Positions 1-7,753 of a stretch of 35,626 nt of DNA are shown one piece after another (the stretch's first letter is position 1; each line of letters starts with the position of its first letter). The stretch covers positions 1 through 35,626 of the forward strand of contig JAPPES010000125.1 in the NCBI GenBank assembly GCA_028824125.1, given 5' to 3'. This DNA is from Candidatus Poribacteria bacterium. Lineage in GTDB: Bacteria > Poribacteria > WGA-4E > WGA-3G. Position numbers and translations under genes: made by a program. A model generated the notes under the pieces. The model was not told the origin of the DNA. It did not search any database and worked only from the letters and a program-made list of their open reading frames with translations.

Positions 1-39
1 ACCTCGCCAGCAGAGATGTACACCTGCTGCTGGCGAGGT
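1..39. repeat. Hairpin-forming inverted repeat at the window edge
   Basis: Bases 1-13 (ACCTCGCCAGCAG) pair perfectly with bases 27-39 (CTGCTGGCGAGGT) around a 13-base loop. The hairpin lies about 80 bases beyond the stop of the sigma-propeller gene at 122-2824, so it could end that transcript. It has no T-tract in the direction of that gene, so a simple intrinsic terminator is not well supported. A similar layout (hairpin plus a shared box) occurs after the gene ending at 27535, which favours a dispersed element. Confidence 0.5.
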
Positions 40-121
40 TTCCTAACCTCGCTAATGTCCAGGTAATTGTGTATTTCACTATAATTTACAAACTCGATTT
101 GTGTATTGCAGAGATTAACAA

Positions 122-2824
122 CTACAGATACGGTTTTAAATCCCAGAGGAAGATGGTGCCATTGGAACAACCACTCGCTAACATGGTGCCATTTGGAGAA
201 AATGCAAGTGATTGCACAGGTGAGTTATGTCCCTGGAAGGCATGAATTTGTTCACCTGTAGAAACATCCCATATCCGAATTGCCAGATTCTCCCACCCCT
301 CCTGCCACCATGTCGCTCCTGCAAGATACTGTCCACATGGTGAAAATACGAGTGGATATGTCTGTCGGTATACTTCCGGTTGCGATATTGAACGGACCTT
401 TGTGAACTGCTCAGCACACCAGAAACGAATCTCATTTTTCAAAGAACCAGCAATAAGGTTATCACAAGGTGAGAACACAAATCCCATCGGTCTGCAAGGC
501 TCGTCAATAGGCAATCTGGCAATTTCTTTGCCTAATTCTATATCCCATACTCGAGCAGTCTCGTCATCTGCCCCACTCACAAGCTGTTTTCCGTCGAGTG
601 AATATGCAAGTGTGTGGATATAATCTGTATGTCCCGTAAGTAAAATCGGATGCTCAGGTTGTTCGAGATTCCACACATAGACTGTACCTTCTCTGGTTCC
701 TTTCGCAATATACTCACCTGTCGGAGCAAGTACATCATGATGCCCCCATTCATAAGGTTCATCGGGAAGCGTGAACTCAGCAATCAGTTGATCGGGCATA
801 CTGGCAACACAGAAGCTGCTCTCATCAGGAGCATAAGAAACCAGTAGTTTACCAGAGGGTAAAAGGGTGATAGCACTTATCCATTCACCTTTGAACAATG
901 TATCTCGGATACATTTCTTGTCAACATCCCATAATGCGAAACCTCGGACTATACTGCTTGCAAGTGTCTGGTCATCTACCCAAATTACCTTCGGAGCGGG
1001 CCACGGAAACTGCGGTTCTTGCACTATTGAAAACACCGGTTTTTTTGCTTCTGTCCGTTTGTTAGACGGTGTATTCGCCAATTGTTGTGTATATGCTATT
1101 GCTATGCTCCTGGCAAGATCATATCCACCAACGCCAATCGTCATCTCAAATAGTTTAGCCCGATTTTCCGTATCCCACACTTCTATAGGATTAGAAAAAT
1201 TAACAAATCCCAAAGCATATAATCTTCCATCTTTTGTGTAGAACGGATCGCTAAAGTGAGGATAAACCTTTTTTTCTGAACTGGTTGCAATATCCCACAC
1301 ACGTAGCACCGTATCACTTGATGCAACGAATCGTCCACACGGTGAAAAAGCGACATCATCTACCCAATCGTCATGTTCTGTAAATTGTGCAATATGTTCC
1401 GCTGATGTTATATCCCATACTGAAACCCAGCGGTCAACGCGTTTGCCATCGTTCACGGTTTCGTCAGGACATGCTCCCGCCAACAAGCGATTGTCCGAAG
1501 AAAAGGCAAAATTCCTTCCTGCAAACTTGAGTATCACCTCGCCCGTTTCTGGATGCCAAACATAAATTTGATCGCCTTCTGTATCAGGGTTCAAAAGTTC
1601 ATCGTAGTTCTCTTTGTCATTTGAATAAAGTTTGGGATTCCCTGCGGTAGCGGCAAGTAGTTTGCCATCCGGGGAAAATTGGAGTTCCGAAATATCGTTT
1701 GACTTCCATTTGTGTTCTCCCCGATCCATTTGGGCGATGCACTCACCAGTTTGGACATCTAACACCTTGACAACGCCATCCATACTTGCTGTCGCAATCC
1801 ATTTACCATTTGACGAACATACAAGATTGTTATAGGCATCATGATCATCAATCTGCATGACGCATTCGCCGCTTTGTATATCCAGTACCTTGATGGTTCT
1901 GATTCTTGTATATGTATATATGATGATCCATTTACCATCTGGTGAAAAATCGATGGAACTGACGTGTCCTTGTTCCCATAACGAAATAGGCGACATAGAA
2001 GAAACATCATACCACCATACCCCCATCCCAGTGCTTACAGCAAAATACGAGCCATCTGGTGAAAGTTTGGCATCTTGCACGTTCCCTTTACCAAACCTAA
2101 CAATTGCATCCTCTGGTAATGCCCAAGTTTGCCCTGTAGGGTCATCCTCAACAACATTAAACACTGATGGTTTTCGGTTTGGTTCGGTTTTATTTGTCTC
2201 AATCTGAATTGGACTGTGTGATTCAACATTCTTTGAAGACATAACTCCTCCTCTTATTGGTGCTGCATCAAATTCTTCACGCAGGAGTGTTCGGATCTCT
2301 CTTAATTTTGTTTTTACTGTACCAACAGCGAGATTGAACTCCTCCGAGATTTCTTTGATACTCCACGATTCTAAGTAAAACAATTCTGCTACAGACCGTA
2401 CCTTCTGTGGAAGGTGATGCACAGCTTCTTTTACATCAGCAATCAATTGTGTTTCTCGATACCGCGCTGCAGCATGTTGGTCTATGTTTTCAACTAATAC
2501 AGACTGTTCATGCGGGACTTCACTGCGGGATTGCTTTGCTAAAGTGTAGTATCGCTTGCAAGCGTTGTAAGCAATACGATGCAGCCATGCACCAAAACTA
2601 TCCACATTTCTGAGGTCTCTGATGTTTTGCCATACAGCTACCCAGATGTCAGTGTGAATTTCTTCAGCGTCTCGCCGTTGTCTCGAATTGGAGATAATGA
2701 CACCTCTAATCCGTGGTGTCCAACGAGAAATGAGTTCGGCAAATGCCGCCTCATTCCTATCTTGTACGCGCTGAATCAGTTCTTCATCTGTTAGGTTGCT
2801 GAAAGCAAGAAAATCGTTGCGCAT
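122..2824 (-). CDS. ECF sigma factor fused to a C-terminal WD40 double propeller (900 aa)
   Basis: A likely soluble regulator that could recruit RNA polymerase through its N-terminus and sense a partner through its propeller. Residues about 20-95 match sigma2 (AEEIH..IW.AVW, then SFGAWLHRIAYNACKRYY) and about 137-188 match sigma4 with its helix-turn-helix (SIKEISEEFNLAVGTVKTKL). A linker with no membrane segment leads to the clamp WALPEDAIVRFGKG, then about 14 WD40 repeats ending in LWDLKPYL. Three repeats carry SPCG or SPCD in place of SPDG. The ATG at 2824 is preferred over the TTG at 2830 because AGGA lies 8-9 bases before the ATG but only about 2 bases before the TTG. An in-frame ATG with a strong Shine-Dalgarno at 2240-2255 could release a 706-aa propeller without sigma. 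The closest relative here is 7754-10450, which shares head, body and promoter. The fusion class is secure; the ligand and regulon are unknown. Confidence 0.93.
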   Translation of the reverse strand: MRNDFLAFSNLTDEELIQRVQDRNEAAFAELISRWTPRIRGVIISNSRQRRDAEEIHTDIWVAVWQNIRDLRNVDSFGAWLHRIAYNACKRYYTLAKQSRSEVPHEQSVLVENIDQHAAARYRETQLIADVKEAVHHLPQKVRSVAELFYLESWSIKEISEEFNLAVGTVKTKLREIRTLLREEFDAAPIRGGVMSSKNVESHSPIQIETNKTEPNRKPSVFNVVEDDPTGQTWALPEDAIVRFGKGNVQDAKLSPDGSYFAVSTGMGVWWYDVSSMSPISLWEQGHVSSIDFSPDGKWIIIYTYTRIRTIKVLDIQSGECVMQIDDHDAYNNLVCSSNGKWIATASMDGVVKVLDVQTGECIAQMDRGEHKWKSNDISELQFSPDGKLLAATAGNPKLYSNDKENYDELLNPDTEGDQIYVWHPETGEVILKFAGRNFAFSSDNRLLAGACPDETVNDGKRVDRWVSVWDITSAEHIAQFTEHDDWVDDVAFSPCGRFVASSDTVLRVWDIATSSEKKVYPHFSDPFYTKDGRLYALGFVNFSNPIEVWDTENRAKLFEMTIGVGGYDLARSIAIAYTQQLANTPSNKRTEAKKPVFSIVQEPQFPWPAPKVIWVDDQTLASSIVRGFALWDVDKKCIRDTLFKGEWISAITLLPSGKLLVSYAPDESSFCVASMPDQLIAEFTLPDEPYEWGHHDVLAPTGEYIAKGTREGTVYVWNLEQPEHPILLTGHTDYIHTLAYSLDGKQLVSGADDETARVWDIELGKEIARLPIDEPCRPMGFVFSPCDNLIAGSLKNEIRFWCAEQFTKVRSISQPEVYRQTYPLVFSPCGQYLAGATWWQEGWENLAIRIWDVSTGEQIHAFQGHNSPVQSLAFSPNGTMLASGCSNGTIFLWDLKPYL
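2240..2255 (-). promoter_or_regulatory. Internal Shine-Dalgarno and in-frame ATG at the sigma/propeller junction
   Basis: On the minus strand AAGAGGAGGAG (2245-2255) is followed after 2 bases by ATG (2242-2240), in frame with the fusion gene. Translation from here would give a 706-residue propeller starting MSSKNVESH, lacking the sigma head. The Shine-Dalgarno match is stronger than the one at the gene's own start. The same arrangement occurs at the same junction in the other four sigma fusions. Its use in vivo is inferred. Confidence 0.65.
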
Positions 2825-2855
2825 AAACAAATTCCTGAGCCAGTTTTATTGTATA

Positions 2856-2881
2856 GAGGAGGGTTTTTGGGAAAAAGGTTT
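2856..2881 (-). promoter_or_regulatory. Candidate ECF-type promoter for the sigma-propeller gene at 122-2824
   Basis: Minus-strand AAACC (2881-2877) is followed after exactly 17 bases by CCTC (2859-2856), resembling the AAC-containing -35 and CGTC-like -10 elements of many ECF promoters. The spacing is the same upstream of three other sigma fusions. A sigma70 reading using TACAAT just downstream is possible, but its -35 would be poor. The sequence 2822-2887 is identical to 10448-10513. Confidence 0.45.
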
Positions 2882-2913
2882 AAAAAAGTTACGTCTTTGT
2901 GAATTATTGACAA

Positions 2914-4959
2914 TCACAGATAAGGCGTTAGGTCCCAAAGCAGGATAGTGCCATCATAACTTGCACTCGCTAAAAGTTTGTTGTCTGGGGAGAATGCGAG
3001 TGCATGTATATCTGTTGGATGTCCTCTAAATGTAGCAATCTGTTTGCCGGTTTCAACCTCCCATAGACAAATTACCATTTTCTCCATGCCTTCTCGCCAC
3101 CATGTCCCAGCTGCAAAATATTTCCCACACATAGAAAATTCAGCAGCCGTAAACATATCTTCCAACCCTTGCGGTAGGGACAACCGAGAAAGGTAGTCAT
3201 TATTTTTCACATCATACAAGTATGAGTCGCTTCCAAGGGAAGATAAATACTTTCTATCATGAGAAATATGGACGACCTCACGAGATCTTGGTTTCAGATG
3301 TCTCAAGACGAGTCTTCCAAGGATCCGTGTGGCAGCATTGTCATTTAGAGAATTGTCTATCTCTTCACCAAGTTCCATGTCCCATGAAATGACATGCGCG
3401 AATGGATAATTTGATTCACTTGCGAGTATTTTTCCATCAAAACTGAATTGCAAATCACAAATTGTATCGTCATCACCTTCATTATTTGGCTCAAGTGGAT
3501 GTGTCAGTTCATAGAGTTGATTCCCACTTTGTACATCCCACACTTTCAGGTTACCATCTTTATCAGCATAGGCAAATAACTTGCCTGTTGGTGATAATGC
3601 AGGAAATGCACTCCAATATTCGCGTCCCGTTGCTTCAATAAGGGGGATACCATTCCCACCAGCTTCCCAAAGTTTAACGTTATCATCTTTGATACTTGCA
3701 ACATAGAGTTTTCCGTTATCGGTTTTATATAGAAACTGATTTTTACCTGCTGATTCCACGTTAACTGCAGGACGTGACTGTTTACTCTCAATATCCCATA
3801 ACATAACACCTTCATGATGATGTTTTACTGCTAATGTTTTGCCATCATCCGAAAACACTGAAAATGTAGGAAACGCAGTAGGTGAATGTGTAGAATCAGG
3901 GAACGAAATAGGTGAATGTGTAAACTGTCGCTTATATGGGTATTTAGGTGTCCTTATGTTGATAAAATCATGCCTGCACTCGTAAGCAAGTTGCGAACCG
4001 TTTGAAAATAAGACAGTGTTGCCCCAAGCACTTTCACGGGAAAATCGGACAGTATTGCCCCAAACTTGATCGTTATAAAGTTCCTCACCACTTTCAAGGC
4101 CACGGACAGAAATAGTGGCGGGACCGGTCTCGTCATAATTTATAATTGCTGCGCGGAGAATGCCATCTGGTGTCCAAGAAGGAATAATACGATACACATT
4201 ACCATAATCGGTATAACACTGTACTTGTTGCCAAGTATTAACGTCCCAGACGTACACGGTGCCATCTTCACCACCGGAGGCGAGGAACTTCCCGCACGGT
4301 GAAAAGCAGAGCGTTGAGACCCAATTGGTGTGTGCTGATATGCACGCGATTTGTTCAGCACTTTCTATATTCCACACGATTATTGACTCCGCATCGTCAC
4401 TGTCAGATGAGCTGCATGTAAACGCTACCAGTCGAGTATCAGGTGAGAAACCAATCGGACTATCATAGCTTTCTTCTTCAGTGTCTGCAGTGAATTGTGC
4501 AATGGGTTTAGCGGTTTCAGCATGCCATACTTCAGCGGTAGGAGCACTTGCATAAGCGGCTGCAAGATATTGACTATCATGTGAAAAAGTCAACTTTGTA
4601 ATATAATCATCTATTTTTACTTGGGTTATGCACGCGCCATTTTGGATGTCCAATACCTTTAGAATTTTGTCTGAATTGCATGCTGCAATCCATTTTCCAT
4701 TAGGTGAAATGGCTATGTGAAAAATCATACCGCGTTCTGACTGCCATAGCGCGATAGGAGATGGGGTCTCCAAGTCATACACCCAAAGACCTAATGTGTT
4801 TCCTACTACAAAGTATTGTCCATCTGGTGAGAAAGCAAAGTCAGGATTACACCCGCGTCCCAAACGCGCAATCGCACCTTCAGGAAGTGCCCAAGTTGTC
4901 ACATCAACGCTATCAAAGTCTTCTGGTATGCTTATTACAGATTTGTTGTTTTTCAACAT
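2914..4959 (-). CDS. Cytoplasmic WD40 double-propeller protein, sigma-less paralog (681 aa)
   Basis: Starts MLKNNKSVISIP, then the clamp VTTWALPEGAIARLGRG and about 14 WD40 repeats ending LLWDLTPYL. There is no signal peptide, no sigma domain and no enzyme motif, so a scaffold or binding role is the safest reading. AAGGAG lies 5 bases before the ATG. The start lies 14 bases after the stop of sigma-propeller 4974-7646, indicating co-transcription. The body is very like that partner's propeller, so it could compete for the same ligand or pair with it. The N-terminus aligns with the internal start of 4974-7646. Two repeats have Cys in the SPDG turn (SPCGKF, SMCGKY), and an acidic loop (GDDDT) sits where 10545-12569 has a long Asp run. 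Confidence 0.9.
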   Translation of the reverse strand: MLKNNKSVISIPEDFDSVDVTTWALPEGAIARLGRGCNPDFAFSPDGQYFVVGNTLGLWVYDLETPSPIALWQSERGMIFHIAISPNGKWIAACNSDKILKVLDIQNGACITQVKIDDYITKLTFSHDSQYLAAAYASAPTAEVWHAETAKPIAQFTADTEEESYDSPIGFSPDTRLVAFTCSSSDSDDAESIIVWNIESAEQIACISAHTNWVSTLCFSPCGKFLASGGEDGTVYVWDVNTWQQVQCYTDYGNVYRIIPSWTPDGILRAAIINYDETGPATISVRGLESGEELYNDQVWGNTVRFSRESAWGNTVLFSNGSQLAYECRHDFINIRTPKYPYKRQFTHSPISFPDSTHSPTAFPTFSVFSDDGKTLAVKHHHEGVMLWDIESKQSRPAVNVESAGKNQFLYKTDNGKLYVASIKDDNVKLWEAGGNGIPLIEATGREYWSAFPALSPTGKLFAYADKDGNLKVWDVQSGNQLYELTHPLEPNNEGDDDTICDLQFSFDGKILASESNYPFAHVISWDMELGEEIDNSLNDNAATRILGRLVLRHLKPRSREVVHISHDRKYLSSLGSDSYLYDVKNNDYLSRLSLPQGLEDMFTAAEFSMCGKYFAAGTWWREGMEKMVICLWEVETGKQIATFRGHPTDIHALAFSPDNKLLASASYDGTILLWDLTPYL

Positions 4960-4973
4960 AATTTCTCCTTAAT

Positions 4974-7646
4974 TTAAAGATATGGAGTTAGATCCCAAAG
5001 CAGGATTGTACCATCATGACTTGCACTGGCTAAAAGTTTATCGTCGGGAGAAAATGCAAGAGCCTGCACATCTGTCGGATGTCCCCAAAAGGTTGTTAAA
5101 TGTTTGCCTGTTTCTACTTCCCACAAACAGATAGGCACCTTCTCTACACCCGGTTGCCACCATGCCCCTGCGGCAAAATAGCTCCCACACGACGAAAATG
5201 TTAAAGGAAACATCTCCTGACATCCCTGTGGCAATGGCAGCTGCCTGTAAAGTTCACCGCGGACGATGTCCCACAGAAAAATCTTATCCATACCTGCAGC
5301 AAGGTATTGCCCACACGGCGAAAAAGCGAACTCGTCTGTCACCAAATCTTGTTTTATAGACGTTTTGAACATTTCACCAGAGGCGATGTCCCACAATTGA
5401 ATATATTCCCCAAGGCAAGCCAGGTAATTACCACATGGAGAGAATCCTATGATACTGTAAATATCGCTTGGAAATGTACCTACCTCTTTGCCGGTTTGTA
5501 AATCCCACAGCCGAACAGATGTAAAACGCGACTCACTTGCAAGAAAACGTCCATCAGGACTGAGTTTTAGTTGTTCAATCTCATCTGGATTATCTTCATC
5601 ATCCTCGTCCTCATCTACATAAAGTGGGTGTGTCAACTCGCGGAACTTCTCTCCACTTTGAACGTCCCAAACGATCAAAGTTCCGTCCTCAAGTGCACAG
5701 ACGAGGCGATTACCAGTAGGTGTTAAGAGAGGACACCGACTTTTATAATCATGCTGCATACCTTCTGCAACCAATCTTGTGTCACCGTCAATTGACCAGA
5801 GCGAAACGTTATTTTTGTTGATGGTAGCAACATGAAATTTACCATTGATGGGTGCATATTCAAACTGATTTTTCCCTGCTGATGGATCTTTAATTGCGGG
5901 TTGTGAACGTCTGCTTTCAACATCCCATAACACGATACCCTCGTGATAATGTTCAGCTGCTAACGTTTTTCCATCCTCCGAAAACATTACCGATGTTGGA
6001 TATGAAATAGGAGAATGGAGAAGCTGGCGCGTGTCTGGCTTAGCAAGCGTCCTTATGTTGATAAAATTGTGTTTGCATTCGTAAGCAAGTTGGGAACCGT
6101 TTAAAAAGGTGATAGTCTTGCCCCAATGATTGAAATAGGTATAATCTTCGGTAGTTAACGAAATTTGTTGCGTCCACAGTTGTTCTCCGCTTTCCAAGTT
6201 ACAAACAGAGATAGTGGATGGAGCGGTATCCTCATAAGTCACAATCGCAGCATAGAGGATTCCCTCTGATGAATAGGACGGAAAAATGCGGTACACACTA
6301 CCAAAATCGGTGTCCGACTGCACTTGTTGCCAAGTGTTAACATCCCAGACGTACACTGCGCCATCTTCACCTCCAGAGGCAAGGAATTTTCCGCAAGGCG
6401 AAAAGCAGATTGTAGTTATCTCTTTGGTGTGTGCTATGAGAGACGCAATTTGTTGTCCACTTTCCATATCCCATACCACTATTGCGTCTGTATTGTGAGT
6501 TGTATCAATAATGCACGAAGATGCTATTAGTTGCGTATCAGGTGAAAAACAGATAGGACGGGTAAAACGAGATTTCTCAACGTTTGCAGTGAATTTAGCA
6601 AACGGTTCGCCAGTTTTTGCATGCCAGATTTCAACGGTAGAAGAACGTGCATAAGCGGCAGCGAAATAACGATTATCCAGCGAAAAGGTTAATCCTGAAA
6701 TATAATCATCCGTCTCTACTTGTGTCAAATAACCACCATTTTGAATATCCAATACTTTCAACATATTGTCGGAAGTACTTACGGCGATCCATTTTCCATG
6801 AGGTGAAAATGTGACACATCCAACCATACCCCGTTCCGTTTCCCAGAGTGCGACAGGGGTTAGTGTTTCCAAGTCATACAACCAAAGTCCCATCCAAGTC
6901 CCAACGGCAAGATAACGTTCATCTGGAGAAAACGTTATATCTGGCACCCAGCCACGCCCTAATCGGGCAATTGCGCCATCGGGGAGTGCCCAGGTAGTAA
7001 CATCACCTTTAAGTGAACCTACTGGCACAGGAATTGAGCGGTTTTGGTTTTCCATAGAGTCTTCTCCTTGTCTTTGATCAGGGGTATTTAAATATATGAG
7101 TTCTTCCTGTTTTAAACGATTTCGCGCTCGACTAAGTCGGCTTTTTACCGTGTTCAGAGACACACCTAAATACTTACTAATCGCTTTACAGGACATTTCT
7201 CCGAGATAGTGGAGGATCATCGTTGTCCGTTCGGTATCAGGTAACTTCTCAAGAAGGCTATCAACGATTTCACGGCGCCGTTCTGCGGATGCTTTTTCAC
7301 GTTGTTCTGCCAAATAGGATGCATAAGCGGTCTTTTCAAGTATATCTTCATTAATTGATTCTAACGATTGCATCCTTAGTCTTTTCTTACGCAGCCATGC
7401 AATACAACGTCGATTAGCGATTACATAGAGCCATCCAGCAAATTGATTATGATCCTTTAAGGTAGGTAACTTTTTGTATACCTGTAGGAAGGTATCTTGC
7501 GTGATTTCCTCAGCGATGTGAAAATCTCCGATTTTCCGCCATGCAAGGGCGTGAACGCTTTTTTGATATTTATTGACTAAAGCGCTGAATGCAGATTCGT
7601 CACCTGTCAATATACGCTGAATCAATTGAACGTCGTCTTTTTCCAT
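4974..7646 (-). CDS. ECF sigma factor (distinct type) fused to a WD40 double propeller (890 aa)
   Basis: The head is a more canonical ECF sigma factor than in the other fusions: sigma2 about residues 20-92 (AEEITQDTFLQVYKKL, then QFAGWLYVIANRRCIAWLRKK) and sigma4 about 127-182 (LPDTERTTMILHYLGEMS, then KYLGVSLNTVKSRLSRAR). A short linker leads to VTTWALPDGAIARLGRG and about 14-15 WD40 repeats ending LLWDLTPYL. Four repeats have Cys in the SPDG turn. GAGG lies 6 bases before the ATG. AAGGAG and ATG at 7069-7053 could start a 693-aa free propeller. The body matches 2914-4959 and 10545-12569, which lack sigma, while the head differs from the other four fusions. A separate fusion event is implied. 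No transmembrane segment or anti-sigma gene is present. Confidence 0.92.
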   Translation of the reverse strand: MEKDDVQLIQRILTGDESAFSALVNKYQKSVHALAWRKIGDFHIAEEITQDTFLQVYKKLPTLKDHNQFAGWLYVIANRRCIAWLRKKRLRMQSLESINEDILEKTAYASYLAEQREKASAERRREIVDSLLEKLPDTERTTMILHYLGEMSCKAISKYLGVSLNTVKSRLSRARNRLKQEELIYLNTPDQRQGEDSMENQNRSIPVPVGSLKGDVTTWALPDGAIARLGRGWVPDITFSPDERYLAVGTWMGLWLYDLETLTPVALWETERGMVGCVTFSPHGKWIAVSTSDNMLKVLDIQNGGYLTQVETDDYISGLTFSLDNRYFAAAYARSSTVEIWHAKTGEPFAKFTANVEKSRFTRPICFSPDTQLIASSCIIDTTHNTDAIVVWDMESGQQIASLIAHTKEITTICFSPCGKFLASGGEDGAVYVWDVNTWQQVQSDTDFGSVYRIFPSYSSEGILYAAIVTYEDTAPSTISVCNLESGEQLWTQQISLTTEDYTYFNHWGKTITFLNGSQLAYECKHNFINIRTLAKPDTRQLLHSPISYPTSVMFSEDGKTLAAEHYHEGIVLWDVESRRSQPAIKDPSAGKNQFEYAPINGKFHVATINKNNVSLWSIDGDTRLVAEGMQHDYKSRCPLLTPTGNRLVCALEDGTLIVWDVQSGEKFRELTHPLYVDEDEDDEDNPDEIEQLKLSPDGRFLASESRFTSVRLWDLQTGKEVGTFPSDIYSIIGFSPCGNYLACLGEYIQLWDIASGEMFKTSIKQDLVTDEFAFSPCGQYLAAGMDKIFLWDIVRGELYRQLPLPQGCQEMFPLTFSSCGSYFAAGAWWQPGVEKVPICLWEVETGKHLTTFWGHPTDVQALAFSPDDKLLASASHDGTILLWDLTPYL
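7053..7069 (-). promoter_or_regulatory. Internal Shine-Dalgarno and in-frame ATG at the sigma/propeller junction
   Basis: Minus-strand AAGGAG (7069-7064) lies 8 bases before an in-frame ATG (7055-7053), giving a 693-residue propeller beginning MENQNRSIPVP. This N-terminus aligns directly with the stand-alone starts of 2914-4959 and 10545-12569, so it looks like a retained ancestral start codon. Confidence 0.65.
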
Positions 7647-7684
7647 TAGATACCTCAGAAAAGATGTGCTTACAATTATTTAAT

Positions 7685-7710
7685 GACGCGATTTTGAGGG
7701 GAAAAGGTTG
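7685..7710 (-). promoter_or_regulatory. Candidate ECF-type promoter for the sigma-propeller/propeller operon
   Basis: Minus-strand CAACC (7710-7706), 17 bases, then CGTC (7688-7685). The CGTC is the classical -10 core of many ECF promoters. This is the best match of the four sites in the window and lies about 40 bases upstream of the start at 7646. Autoregulation by the encoded sigma factor is inferred. Confidence 0.5.
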
Positions 7711-7753
7711 CATGGTTGGCATATATTGGCAATTAATGTGGATTCTAATACAT

